A stretch of DNA of 64,000 bases, taken from NCBI RefSeq assembly GCF_014647675.1, contig NZ_BMPQ01000036.1:1-64000 (forward strand), in the 5' to 3' direction. The notes under the pieces were generated by a model. It made no database searches and had not been told where the DNA came from. It saw only the letters and a list, made by a program, of their open reading frames with translations. Origin of the DNA: Streptomyces flaveus. Its GTDB lineage: Bacteria; Actinomycetota; Actinomycetes; Streptomycetales; Streptomycetaceae. A program made the translations under genes and the position numbers. Each line of letters begins with the position of its first letter. Position 1 is the stretch's first letter. Positions 40,788 to 48,945 of this stretch are shown here, in pieces.

Positions 40788-41744
40788 TCAGTGCCGGGCG
40801 AACTGAACACCGGTCGGTTGCGCGACGTCCGGCCGTATCGCGATCCCGTTGATGGTCAGTCGTTCTCCGTAGATGTCCGTGACTCTGATCGAGCCGCCGC
40901 ACCCGCTGCCGCTGTCGGAGATGAAGTAGTTGTATTCGGTACGGGGCAACTGCCGCCAGCCGCCGCCGGCCCGGACCTCCAGGCGCGCGACCGGGTTGCG
41001 GTGGCCGATCGCCTGGATGCCGCACCAATAACGGCTGGACCCGTCCTTGTATCTGATGGAGATCGTGTCGGACGTGCTGGGACTCAGCAGCTTCCAGGTG
41101 ATCGGTATCCGGCCGACCTTGAGGTCGGCGAGCTTGGCGAAGGCCTGTTGGCTGAGGTCGAGTTGCCCGGGTGCGCAGGGCAGGGGGCATACGTTGGTGA
41201 TCCGTACCGTGATCGACTTGCCGTTGGCCGCGCGGACGAGCACGTACGCGCCGCATGCCCTGGACGTCTCGTAGTCCGTGGCGTTCATGGCCGCGATCAT
41301 GAGGTCGGGACTCGGGCCGAACAGGCAGGCACCGTTTCCGTCCGCGGCCTCGTAGGCGGTGGCGACCCCGGTGTAGGGAGTGTTGGGCCGAATCCGTCCC
41401 GCCAACGATGGCGTGGTGGGCGCCGTTCGCGGGGGCCGCGGAGTGGCTTTGGCCGAAGGGCTCGCTGCACGGGTCTTCTCAGCGGCCTTCGGTGTCCGTT
41501 TCGGTTTCGGTGTGCTGGTCGCGGGAGGGCTCGGCGACGCGCTCGAGGTGCCCGTCGTGGGGGTGCTTCTCACCTTGGAGGTGGCGACTGATGTGGCCGC
41601 GGCATTCCCTGCCTCCGCCTCGCGGTCGGGGAGCCCCATGACCAGGTAGGCGAGAACGCCCGCGGCGGTCACCGCCAAGGTGGTGCCCAGCACAAGCCTG
41701 CGTCTTTGCCTGCGCTGACGTGCGGCCTGCCTCGCTGTCTTCAT
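40788..41744 (-). CDS. bacterial expansin-like protein (EXLX)
   Basis: A 318-residue non-enzymatic wall-loosening protein. An Arg-rich start and a hydrophobic segment (17-37) form a signal or anchor, then a Thr/Pro/Ser/Lys-rich linker runs to about 115. The six-stranded double-psi barrel D1 covers 125-220, with Asp196 in GQLDLS conserved; the aspartate that usually precedes YP/CP is Asn184 here (RITNVCPLPC). Domain D2 (225-318) holds the cellulose-binding aromatic residues Tyr239, Trp240 and Tyr271. Six cysteines in D1 suggest disulfides, as in plant-pathogen expansins. Its leader resembles that of the GH5 gene. Role: loosening cellulose-hemicellulose contacts for the nearby hydrolases. Confidence 0.88.
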   Translation of the reverse strand: MKTARQAARQRRQRRRLVLGTTLAVTAAGVLAYLVMGLPDREAEAGNAAATSVATSKVRSTPTTGTSSASPSPPATSTPKPKRTPKAAEKTRAASPSAKATPRPPRTAPTTPSLAGRIRPNTPYTGVATAYEAADGNGACLFGPSPDLMIAAMNATDYETSRACGAYVLVRAANGKSITVRITNVCPLPCAPGQLDLSQQAFAKLADLKVGRIPITWKLLSPSTSDTISIRYKDGSSRYWCGIQAIGHRNPVARLEVRAGGGWRQLPRTEYNYFISDSGSGCGGSIRVTDIYGERLTINGIAIRPDVAQPTGVQFARH

Positions 41745-41757
41745 ACCTGTCCGTCCA

Positions 41758-41770
41758 GAAGATCGAGCCG
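41758..41770 (-). promoter_or_regulatory. CGGCTCGATCTTC leader element of the expansin gene
   Basis: The same 13-mer as at 32931-32943 stands 14 bases before the expansin start codon on the minus strand. It includes no obvious ribosome site, so it is more likely a piece of shared 5' leader or promoter. Confidence 0.45.
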
Positions 41771-42116
41771 ATGGTGCACTGCTCAGTGGCCGCAGAGAGC
41801 GAAAAGGTTGCCTTCGATTTCTCGCTGGGGCGTACCGGAGTTCTGTGGTGGGCGCAGCCGGACGGCTTGCCACATGCCGAAGGTATTGACGCACCCTGTT
41901 ACTCACATTTAACGTCTGCCCGACATCGCGAACACTGTTCGACAGGTCGCACACTCATGTTGACCGGACGGGAAGCCGGTGCCCGGATCCGACCACCCCT
42001 TCCACGTCGTGCGGCAGGCGACCCTGTCCCACCAATACTGAGACTGGCCCCCTGGTTGAGCCTGCTTCGCTCCTTTTCGCCCGATAGTGGCATTCGCAGA
42101 ACGACAGGAGATGGAC

Positions 42117-43550
42117 ATGTCCGCGCTTCGCGCCCGGCTGTCGGCGATATTGCTCGCCGTGTGCCTGCTCTTCACAGGCCAGGCCCTGACCACACCGGAG
42201 CGGGCTGCCGCCGCCGATCCGGGCTATCTGATGACGCACTTCATCGGGGAGGGGGCGACCGGTCAGCAGATCTACTTCTCACACAGCGCGGACGGCCTGA
42301 ACTGGAGTGATCTCAACGGCGGAGGGATGGCCCTGCGTTCCACGGTCGGTACGCGTGGGGTGCGTGACCCCGCACTGGTCCGTTCCCCCGACGGCAGCAA
42401 GTACTGGATCATCGCGACCGACCTGTGCATCGACTGCGGACAGTCATGGTCGGACTCCATCAACAACGGCAGCCGCAACCTCGTGGTGTGGGAGTCGACG
42501 GACCTGGTCACCTGGTCGCAGCCGTGGCTGCTCAATGTCGCCGGAGCGATTCCCGACGGACGCAACGCGTGGGCGCCGGAGGCGATCTGGAACCCGGCCA
42601 CCAACGACTACGTCCTGTACTGGGCGACGAACAAGCCCCTCAACGGCGCGACGAAGCACCGCATCTACTACGCCCGCACCAGCGACTTCCGCTCCATCAC
42701 CACCCCGCAGGTCTACATCGAGCGCCCCGGTACCCAGGAAATCATCGACACCCAGATCGTCGAGATGCCGAGCGGCGTGGGCAACTACCGCTACGTACGG
42801 GCTTCCGGTGACGGCCAGATCACCCTCGAAGGCAGCAACTCGATCCTCGGCACCTGGACCAACCTCGGCAACCTCTCCGGCATCGGACTGACCGGCTCCC
42901 AGGTCGAGGGTCCGATGTGGCTGAAGTTCCGCGACCGCAACGAGTGGACCCTCTACCTCGACCAGTACGCCACGAGCCGCGGTTACATGCCGGTCACGAC
43001 GACCAACCCGTCCGCCTCCGGCACCTACAAGCTCCCGGCGTCGGGCAGCTACAACCTGGGCGGCACCAAGAAGCGCCACGGCTCGATCCTGAACCTGACG
43101 GCCGCCGAGGAGAGCCGCGTACAGGCCCGCTGGCCCAACACCACGGTCAACCGGCTCCAGTCGTACAACTTCCAGGACCGGTACGTGCGGCACGCCAACA
43201 TGGACGTGCGCATCGACCCCAACGTCAGCCCCGCCGCCGACTCCCAGTTCCGGCTGCGGACCGGCCTGGCAGGCTCCGGCACCGTCTCCTTCGAGTCGGT
43301 GAACTTCCCCGGCTACTTCCTGCGGCACTCCGGATACGACTTCCAGCTGGCCTACAACGACGGCACCACCCAGTTCGCCGCGGACGCCACCTTCCGCAAG
43401 GTCGCCGGACTCGCCGACGCAAGCTGGTCGTCGTTCCAGTCGTACAACCACCCCGACCGCTACATCCGCCACTACGCCTACCAACTCCGCCTCGACCCGA
43501 TCACCACGGCGACAGGGCGCGGCGACGCCACCTTCCGCGTGACGAGCTGA
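42117..43550 (+). CDS. secreted GH43-like glycosidase with AbfB (CBM42) domain
   Basis: A 477-residue secreted protein. A Sec leader runs to about residue 33. The first 310 residues form a five-bladed propeller like GH43 enzymes, with GVRDPALVRSPDGSKYWIIA (catalytic aspartate), AWAPEAIWNPATNDYVLYW (likely acid) and VEGPMWLKF. Residues about 335-477 are an AbfB/CBM42 arabinose-binding beta-trefoil with its repeats LQSYNFQDRYVRHAN, FESVNFPGYFLRHSG and FQSYNHPDRYIRHY. It probably removes arabinofuranosyl groups from arabinoxylan or arabinan. AGGAG lies 6 bases before the ATG at 42117. It is divergent from the expansin gene. Confidence 0.87.
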   Translation: MSALRARLSAILLAVCLLFTGQALTTPERAAAADPGYLMTHFIGEGATGQQIYFSHSADGLNWSDLNGGGMALRSTVGTRGVRDPALVRSPDGSKYWIIATDLCIDCGQSWSDSINNGSRNLVVWESTDLVTWSQPWLLNVAGAIPDGRNAWAPEAIWNPATNDYVLYWATNKPLNGATKHRIYYARTSDFRSITTPQVYIERPGTQEIIDTQIVEMPSGVGNYRYVRASGDGQITLEGSNSILGTWTNLGNLSGIGLTGSQVEGPMWLKFRDRNEWTLYLDQYATSRGYMPVTTTNPSASGTYKLPASGSYNLGGTKKRHGSILNLTAAEESRVQARWPNTTVNRLQSYNFQDRYVRHANMDVRIDPNVSPAADSQFRLRTGLAGSGTVSFESVNFPGYFLRHSGYDFQLAYNDGTTQFAADATFRKVAGLADASWSSFQSYNHPDRYIRHYAYQLRLDPITTATGRGDATFRVTS

Positions 43551-43789
43551 CCCGACGCCGACAGGGATGTCGGCGACCGGCGAGGGGCCAGGACCGGCTG
43601 CAGGAACCGATGCCGGTCCACACCCCTGCGGGCGCGAAACAAGAACAGTTGAGGCCAAGCAGGGTCAACTTCTCGCCATGCTCCGTATCCTTGCCCCGCC
43701 CAGGGGCCGTATCGGAGCGGGACGCTCGGGTCCGCCGCGACCTCTCGGGTACCGGGCGCCAGTGCGTCACATGCACAGAGGGGGAAACG

Positions 43790-45127
43790 GTGGGGGAGAC
43801 AAGTACACAGGTGCGACGGGGCACCATACTTCCGGTCGTCGCGGCGCGGTGGGCGCTGTGGACGTTTGTCATCGTCAACTTGGTGATCGTCGAGGTCTTG
43901 TTCCTCACCGCCGGGACCGGCAAGAACGGGGTGCTCACGGTCGCCAAGTTCTTCGGTCTGCACGCCGCCGTGCTGATGCTGTTCCAGCTGCTGCTGGTGG
44001 CCCGGCTGCCGTGGCTCGACCGCCGTATCGGCATGGACCGGTTGACGGTGTGGCACCGGTGGGTCGGCTTCACCCTGCTGTGGACCCTCCTCACCCACGC
44101 CGTGCTGGTGGTGCTGGGCTACGCGAGGCTCGATGACGCGCCGATGACGAAGACGTTCTTCGCGCTGGCCGGAGTGCCGGCCTCCCTGCTCGGGATGCTG
44201 GCCGCGGCGATCGTCGTCGTGGTCGCCGCGGTCTCCGCCCGACAGGTGAGGCGGCGGCTGCGGTACGAGACCTGGCACGGCGTGCACCTGCTGCTGTACC
44301 TGGCGTTGGGGCTGGCGTTCGTCCACCAGTTGCAGGAGACCACGACCTTCAGCTCCTCCGCGCCCGCGATGATCTACTGGTGGGCCCTGTGGCTCTTCGC
44401 GTTCGGTGCCCTCGTCACGGGGCGGATCGTGATGCCTCTGTGGCGCAACGCCTATCACCGGTTCGAGGTCACGGCGGTGGTGCCGGAGTCGGACGACGTG
44501 GTGTCGGTGCACATCACCGGCCGCCACCTCGACAGGCTGCCGGCCAGGGCGGGCCAGTTCTGCATCTGGCGGTTCCCCGGGCACAACCACTGGTGGCAGG
44601 CCAATCCGTTCTCACTGTCGGCGGCACCCGACGGCCGCACGTTGCGCCTGACCGCCAAGGCGGTCGGCAGCGCCAGCGCAGGCCTGCGCCATGTCCCGGT
44701 CGGGAGCCGCGCGTTCGTCGAGGGGCCGTACGGGGCGTTCACCTCGTTGCATCGAACGCGGCCCGGCGCGCTGCTGATCGCCGGAGGAGTGGGGATCACG
44801 CCGGTTCGAGCCCTGTTGGAGGAGGAACCGGCAGGCGACGTCGTCGTGCTCTACCGGGTACGCAGCGAGGACGACGCCGTACTGGTCGACGAGGTACGAA
44901 CTCTGGTCGCGGACCGCGGCGGACGGCTGCACCTGCTCACCGGCCGCACGGGGGAAGGCAGCCCGCCGTTCGAGCCGGAGAGCCTCCGTGCCCTGGTTCC
45001 CGACATAACCGAACGCGACGTGTACGTCTGTGGCCCGCCCGCGATGACCTCGGCCGTGCTCAGCGCCCTGCGCAGCCTGAAGGTTCCCCACCTGCAGGTG
45101 CACGCCGAGCGGTTCGGCCTGGCCTGA
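43790..45127 (+). CDS. ferric-reductase-like membrane flavocytochrome
   Basis: A 445-residue membrane oxidoreductase. About six hydrophobic helices in residues 10-210 carry histidines for two haems (HRWVGFTLLWTLLTHAVLV and WHGVHLLLYLALGLAFVH). The second half is an FAD/NAD(P)H module with FCIWRF and NPFSLSAAP for FAD, GPYG, IAGGVGITPVRALLEEE and VYVCGPPAM. It would pass electrons from NAD(P)H across the membrane to an external acceptor such as ferric iron. The GTG at 43790 follows AGAGGGGGA. Its place among secreted glycosidases is unusual. A strong terminator follows. Confidence 0.85.
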   Translation: MGETSTQVRRGTILPVVAARWALWTFVIVNLVIVEVLFLTAGTGKNGVLTVAKFFGLHAAVLMLFQLLLVARLPWLDRRIGMDRLTVWHRWVGFTLLWTLLTHAVLVVLGYARLDDAPMTKTFFALAGVPASLLGMLAAAIVVVVAAVSARQVRRRLRYETWHGVHLLLYLALGLAFVHQLQETTTFSSSAPAMIYWWALWLFAFGALVTGRIVMPLWRNAYHRFEVTAVVPESDDVVSVHITGRHLDRLPARAGQFCIWRFPGHNHWWQANPFSLSAAPDGRTLRLTAKAVGSASAGLRHVPVGSRAFVEGPYGAFTSLHRTRPGALLIAGGVGITPVRALLEEEPAGDVVVLYRVRSEDDAVLVDEVRTLVADRGGRLHLLTGRTGEGSPPFEPESLRALVPDITERDVYVCGPPAMTSAVLSALRSLKVPHLQVHAERFGLA

Positions 45128-45132
45128 CGGCG

Positions 45133-45168
45133 CTGAGGCTCCGATGGGCACGCGCATCGGAGCCTCAG
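45133..45168 (+). terminator. terminator after the ferric-reductase-like gene
   Basis: A perfect 14-bp stem, CTGAGGCTCCGATG with CATCGGAGCCTCAG, has an 8-base loop. It isolates the reductase gene from the GH42 gene. Confidence 0.8.
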
Positions 45169-45209
45169 TACGGGTGTTGTGACCCCACGAGCGAGAAGAG
45201 GCATAGGTT

Positions 45210-45225
45210 GGTGAAGCGCTTCGAC
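45210..45225. promoter_or_regulatory. LacI-type operator upstream of GH42
   Basis: GGTGAAGCGCTTCGAC has the central GAAGCGCTTC palindrome typical of LacI-family sites in actinomycetes. The identical 16-mer occurs in reverse at 58921-58936 and a close form at 59040. It lies 175 bases before the GH42 start. Confidence 0.7.
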
Positions 45226-45253
45226 GATCCTCTGAGGGGCTGCTGCTGCTGCC

Positions 45254-45403
45254 ATGAGCCACCAGATGCGCCGTTGTCGCCGTACCCCCGGCTACGAGAA
45301 CAACACCCTCACTCGCAAGTTCCTCGGCTCGCTGCGTGACGGCGCAGCGGTGACGCTGCTCTCCACCACCTACACCCATACGTCTCTTGAGGGCTTCGCA
45401 TGA
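45254..45403 (+). pseudogene. CBM_X2-like C-terminal fragment overlapping the GH42 start
   Basis: A 49-codon open frame contains GYENNTLTRKFLGSLRDGAA followed by VTLL, which resembles the end of a CBM_X2 domain (compare TIILTPEFLDSLRDGEPATL in the protein at 55182). The start of the domain is missing. Its stop overlaps the GH42 ATG in an ATGA arrangement, so if translated it would be coupled to GH42. It is most likely a relic of another cellulase gene. Confidence 0.45.
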
Positions 45404-47463
45404 CTGATCTGCCCGCGCGCGTCCTGTTCGGTGCCGCCTACTACCACGAGTACCAGCCGTACGAGCGGCTCAAGACCGACCTCGATCTCATGGCGGAGGC
45501 GAAGTTCACCGTCATCCGCGTCGGCGAGTCGGTCTGGTCCACCTGGGAACCGGAGAACGGCCGGTTCGAACTCGACTGGCTGCAACCCGTCCTCGACGGC
45601 GCCCACGAGCGCGGCATCTCCGTCGTCCTCGGCACTCCCACCTACGCGGTACCGCCGTGGCTGGCCCGGCAGTACCCGGAGACCGCCGCCGAGGACGCCA
45701 CCGGGCGCCGCGCCGCGTGGGGCGCCCGGCAGGAGGTCGACTTCACGCACCCGGCCTTCCGTTTCCACGCGGAGCGGGTGATCCGTGCGATCGCGGCCCG
45801 CTATGCCGCCCACCCCGCGGTCATCGGCTTCCAGGTGGACAACGAGCCCGGCCCGCGACTGCCGCACAACCACGGTGTCTTCCAGCGGTTCGTCGACGAC
45901 CTGCGGCAGCGCTACGGCGATGTGGAGACCCTCAACCGCGAGTGGGGGCTGGTGTACTGGTCGCACCGGCTGTCCACCTGGGCCGACCTGTGGACCCCGG
46001 AGGGCAACGCGCAGCCGCAGTACGACCTTGCCTGGCAGGCGTTCCAGGCGCGCCAGACCACCGAGTTCATCGCCTGGCAGGCCGGCATCGTGCGCGAGTA
46101 CGCGCGGCCCGGCCAGTTCGTCACCACGTGCCTCGCCTACGGCTCCCCGGGCCTGGAGGACGACGAGCTCACCGACAGCCTGGACATCACCGCGGGCAAC
46201 CCGTACTACGACATGCAGGACAGCCTCACGATGCCCGAGCCGCCGCGCGAGAAGCTGCCGCAGCAGTGGATGGCGTACGGGGCGTGGGCGCTGCACCACA
46301 GCGCCGACCGGATCTACTCCTCGCGCCAGGAGCCGTTCCTGATCACGGAGACCAACGCCCAGGCCATCGGCGGCACTTCCGACAACCGGCCCGCCTTCGA
46401 CGGGCAGTGGCGGCAGGCCGCGTGGGCGCTGGTCGCGCGCGGGGCCCGCATGATCGAGTACTGGCACTGGCACACGCTGCACTTCGGCGCCGAGACGTAC
46501 TGGGGCGGGATCCTCCCGCACAGCGGACGACCGGGCCCCGCATACCGCGAACTCGCCCGTCTGGGCGCCGAGTTCGAGCGGGCCGGAGACCTGGTCGCCG
46601 GGATCGCACCGGACGCGGGTGCGTACGAGGGCATCTTCGAGCCGTTCTACCGGGGTGCGTTCGAGGCCGGGCGCCAGGTACGGATCCTGCACGCCCGTCA
46701 GTTGCACGACCCGCGCGGCGAACACCCAGGACTGGCACCGGAGTCGGCGGCCGAGCTGCACCCCGTGCTCATCGCTCCCGCCCTGTACGTGGCGGACGAC
46801 GGGATGCTCGACTGGCTCGGCGCCTACGCGGAGGCGGGCGGCCACCTCGTCCTCGGTCCCCGCACTGGCTACGGCGACCACGAGGCGCGGGCACGCCACG
46901 AGGTGACGCCGGCGCGACTGGTTCGGGCCGCGGGCGTCCGGTACGACGAGTTCAGCAACCTGTACGCCGACCTGCCGCTGCGCACCGTACCGGACAGCCC
47001 GCTCCAGCTGCCCGCCGACGCGGTGGCCACCCGTTGGGTGGAGGGCCTGGTCGTCGAGGACGCCGACGTCCTGGCCGAGTACGACCACCCGCACTTCGGG
47101 CGCTGGCCCGCCGTCACCACCCGCCGCCACGGCGCGGGCCGCGTCACGTGCGTGGGCACCGTGCCCGGCCGCGATCTGGCCCGCGCGCTCGCCGCGTGGC
47201 TCGCGCCCTCGCCGTGCAGCGGCTGGCAGGGCCTGCCGGACTCGGTCACCGTCGCCACCGGCACCGGCACCGGCACCGCCCCCGACGGCCGGCGCGTCCA
47301 TGTAGTCCACAACTGGAGCTGGCAGTCGGCCACCGCCCAGGCCCCGGTGGACCTGACCGACGCCCTGGACGGCGGCGTGGTCCCGGCCGGTACGCCCGTG
47401 CGGCTCGGCGCCTGGGACGTCCGGGTCCTCGCCGCACCGGGGTCTGCCGCGGGGGACCGGTGA
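45400..47463 (+). CDS. GH42 beta-galactosidase
   Basis: A 687-residue glycosidase of family GH42, of normal family length, with no signal peptide. The TIM barrel begins LFGAAYYHEYQPYERLKTDL; the acid/base is Glu149 in FQVDNEPGP and the nucleophile is Glu317 in LITETNAQ. A trimerisation-like and a C-terminal beta domain follow. It probably removes galactose from short oligosaccharides of galactan or arabinogalactan inside the cell. GAGGG lies 6 bases before the ATG. A LacI-type site is upstream. A short CACCGG repeat (47254-47280) encodes alternating Gly and Thr in the C-terminal part. Confidence 0.92.
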   Translation: MTDLPARVLFGAAYYHEYQPYERLKTDLDLMAEAKFTVIRVGESVWSTWEPENGRFELDWLQPVLDGAHERGISVVLGTPTYAVPPWLARQYPETAAEDATGRRAAWGARQEVDFTHPAFRFHAERVIRAIAARYAAHPAVIGFQVDNEPGPRLPHNHGVFQRFVDDLRQRYGDVETLNREWGLVYWSHRLSTWADLWTPEGNAQPQYDLAWQAFQARQTTEFIAWQAGIVREYARPGQFVTTCLAYGSPGLEDDELTDSLDITAGNPYYDMQDSLTMPEPPREKLPQQWMAYGAWALHHSADRIYSSRQEPFLITETNAQAIGGTSDNRPAFDGQWRQAAWALVARGARMIEYWHWHTLHFGAETYWGGILPHSGRPGPAYRELARLGAEFERAGDLVAGIAPDAGAYEGIFEPFYRGAFEAGRQVRILHARQLHDPRGEHPGLAPESAAELHPVLIAPALYVADDGMLDWLGAYAEAGGHLVLGPRTGYGDHEARARHEVTPARLVRAAGVRYDEFSNLYADLPLRTVPDSPLQLPADAVATRWVEGLVVEDADVLAEYDHPHFGRWPAVTTRRHGAGRVTCVGTVPGRDLARALAAWLAPSPCSGWQGLPDSVTVATGTGTGTAPDGRRVHVVHNWSWQSATAQAPVDLTDALDGGVVPAGTPVRLGAWDVRVLAAPGSAAGDR

Positions 47464-47498
47464 CATCCGCCACCGCGGCACCGGGAACAGGCCGGCAG

Positions 47499-47735
47499 GT
47501 CGACAACGAGCCCGGTGTCGGTCTCCGGCACACCCTGGCCGTGTTCCACGGCTTCGTCGACCATCTGCCCGCCACGTACAGCGACTCCGACACCTTCAAC
47601 GAACACTGAAGCCGGCCTTCTGGTCCCACCGCATCTCGGACTGGTCGGACCTGTGGACCCTGGACGGCAACACGACCCCTCCTACGATCCGGCCCGGCGT
47701 CGCTACCAGGCCTCGCCCACCACCGAATTGCGGTG
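47499..47735 (+). pseudogene. fragment of a second GH42 gene
   Basis: Just after the intact GH42 gene come QVDNEPGVGLRHTLAVFHGF and VDHLPATYSDSDTFNEH, then after a stop AFWSHRISDWSDLWTLDGNT, and after a frameshift SYDPARRRYQASPTTEL. These match residues 145-224 of the intact protein at 45400, including the acid/base site, but differ enough to be another paralogue. Stop and frameshift show it is dead. It may result from a recombined tandem duplication. Confidence 0.75.
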
Positions 47736-47759
47736 CCGGCCAGGGCTTCGACGTCGTAT

Positions 47760-47882
47760 GCGCACATCCGCGCAGGCCCTGCGTGCAGGCGGTGGCGATG
47801 GCCGAGGTGAGCTTCGCGTCCTTCGAGCAGCCCTCCTCGTTACGGCCCCCGTTGTAGTCCGCGAATCGCGGGCGGCCCCGGA
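47760..47882 (-). other. unassigned coding-like fragment
   Basis: The minus strand reads GRPRFADYNGGRNEEGCSKD and AKLTSAIATACTQGLRG, which looks like part of a secreted protein with conserved Cys and Gly, but I do not recognise the family. It has no start and lies between the GH42 fragment and the GH6 gene. It may be another relic. Confidence 0.3.
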
Positions 47883-48848
47883 TCAGTAGCCGTAGATCAT
47901 CTTGTAGGCGACCTCCGGGAGGAACTGTCCGGCCGAGGAGCCGCTTCCCACGCCGCAGTTGCCGTCGGACTCGCCCGGTACCTTGATCCACAAGAGCATC
48001 TCGGCGCCTCCGCCCAGCTGGGTGGGGGTTCCGATACGGCGGCCTGAAGGGTTGCACCACTGGCCGTTGGAGCCGTTGCCGTTGCGGCTGGTGTCCACGA
48101 CGAACGGCTTGGTGTAGCCGTACCGGGCGCCGAGTTCCCTGTTGACGGCGTTGCCGTAAGCGGTGTTCTCGGCCGTGGTCAGGTAGTTGGAGACGTTGAG
48201 CGAGAAACCGTGGGCCTGTCGGAGGCCGGCTTCGTGGAGGCGTTGGGCCATGGTCGCCGCGCTCGCCCAGGCCGGGTTGCCGGCGTCGAGATAGACCCAG
48301 GTGTTGGGAGCCTGGCGGTTGAACTCGGCGAGCGCGCCGGTGAGCATGCCCTCGCGTTCGTCGATCTGGGCCTGGGTCATGCAGCCGTAGTCCCCGAGGG
48401 AGTCCGGTTCGAGGACGATGACGGCCGGGCGGCCCGCGATCCCGCCCGCGAACTGGGCGATCCAGTTCGCGTAGGCGGACGGCGAGGAGGCTCCGCCCGC
48501 GGAGTGCCCGCCGCAGTAGTCGCGGTTGTAGATGTTGTAGGCGACGAGGATGGGCAGCTTGTCACCGGCGTCCGCGGCGCCCACGTACGCGCCGGTCGCC
48601 GTGCCGATGGTGCCGCTCCAGGAGCCGAACCAGCGGGCCGTCGGTGTGTTGGCGATGGAGGCGTTGATCGCGGGTGTCCGGCCGTCGCCGGAGTTGGCGG
48701 CGACCCACCGCTTCGCGCTGGAGTCGGGGTCCACGTAGAACCCGTTGGTCATGGTCGTCGGGTCGGCCGCGTGGGCGGACGGTGCGGCGGTGAGCGCCAG
48801 CGGCAGTGAGGAGAGCGCTGCCACCAGGGCGAGGAGTCTGCGGCGCAT
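47883..48848 (-). CDS. secreted GH6 endoglucanase
   Basis: A 321-residue secreted cellulase of family GH6, which cleaves beta-1,4-glucan with inversion. A Sec signal ends near AHA-AD (27). The catalytic domain has YNIYNRDYCGG with the catalytic-network Asp110, VIVLEPDSLGD with the acid Asp149, FSLNVSNYLTT, and VPGESDGNCG near the C-terminus. It has no carbohydrate-binding module, unlike many Streptomyces GH6 enzymes. The ATG at 48848 follows GAGG at 8 bases. A CebR-like box lies 55 bases upstream, so induction by cellobiose is likely. Confidence 0.92.
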   Translation of the reverse strand: MRRRLLALVAALSSLPLALTAAPSAHAADPTTMTNGFYVDPDSSAKRWVAANSGDGRTPAINASIANTPTARWFGSWSGTIGTATGAYVGAADAGDKLPILVAYNIYNRDYCGGHSAGGASSPSAYANWIAQFAGGIAGRPAVIVLEPDSLGDYGCMTQAQIDEREGMLTGALAEFNRQAPNTWVYLDAGNPAWASAATMAQRLHEAGLRQAHGFSLNVSNYLTTAENTAYGNAVNRELGARYGYTKPFVVDTSRNGNGSNGQWCNPSGRRIGTPTQLGGGAEMLLWIKVPGESDGNCGVGSGSSAGQFLPEVAYKMIYGY

Positions 48849-48902
48849 GACGGGTACCTCGGCTTTCTGACGGGGGTGCGTCCGAAGGTCGCCGGTGAGC
48901 AT

Positions 48903-48916
48903 GGGGAGCGCTCCCA
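48903..48916. promoter_or_regulatory. CebR-type box before the GH6 gene
   Basis: GGGGAGCGCTCCCA matches 13 of 14 bases of the Streptomyces CebR consensus (TGGGAGCGCTCCCA), which controls cellulase genes in response to cello-oligosaccharides. It lies 55 bases before the GH6 start codon. Confidence 0.75.
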
Positions 48917-48945
48917 CAGGAGGCGTTCCCCACCGGTACGGTCGG

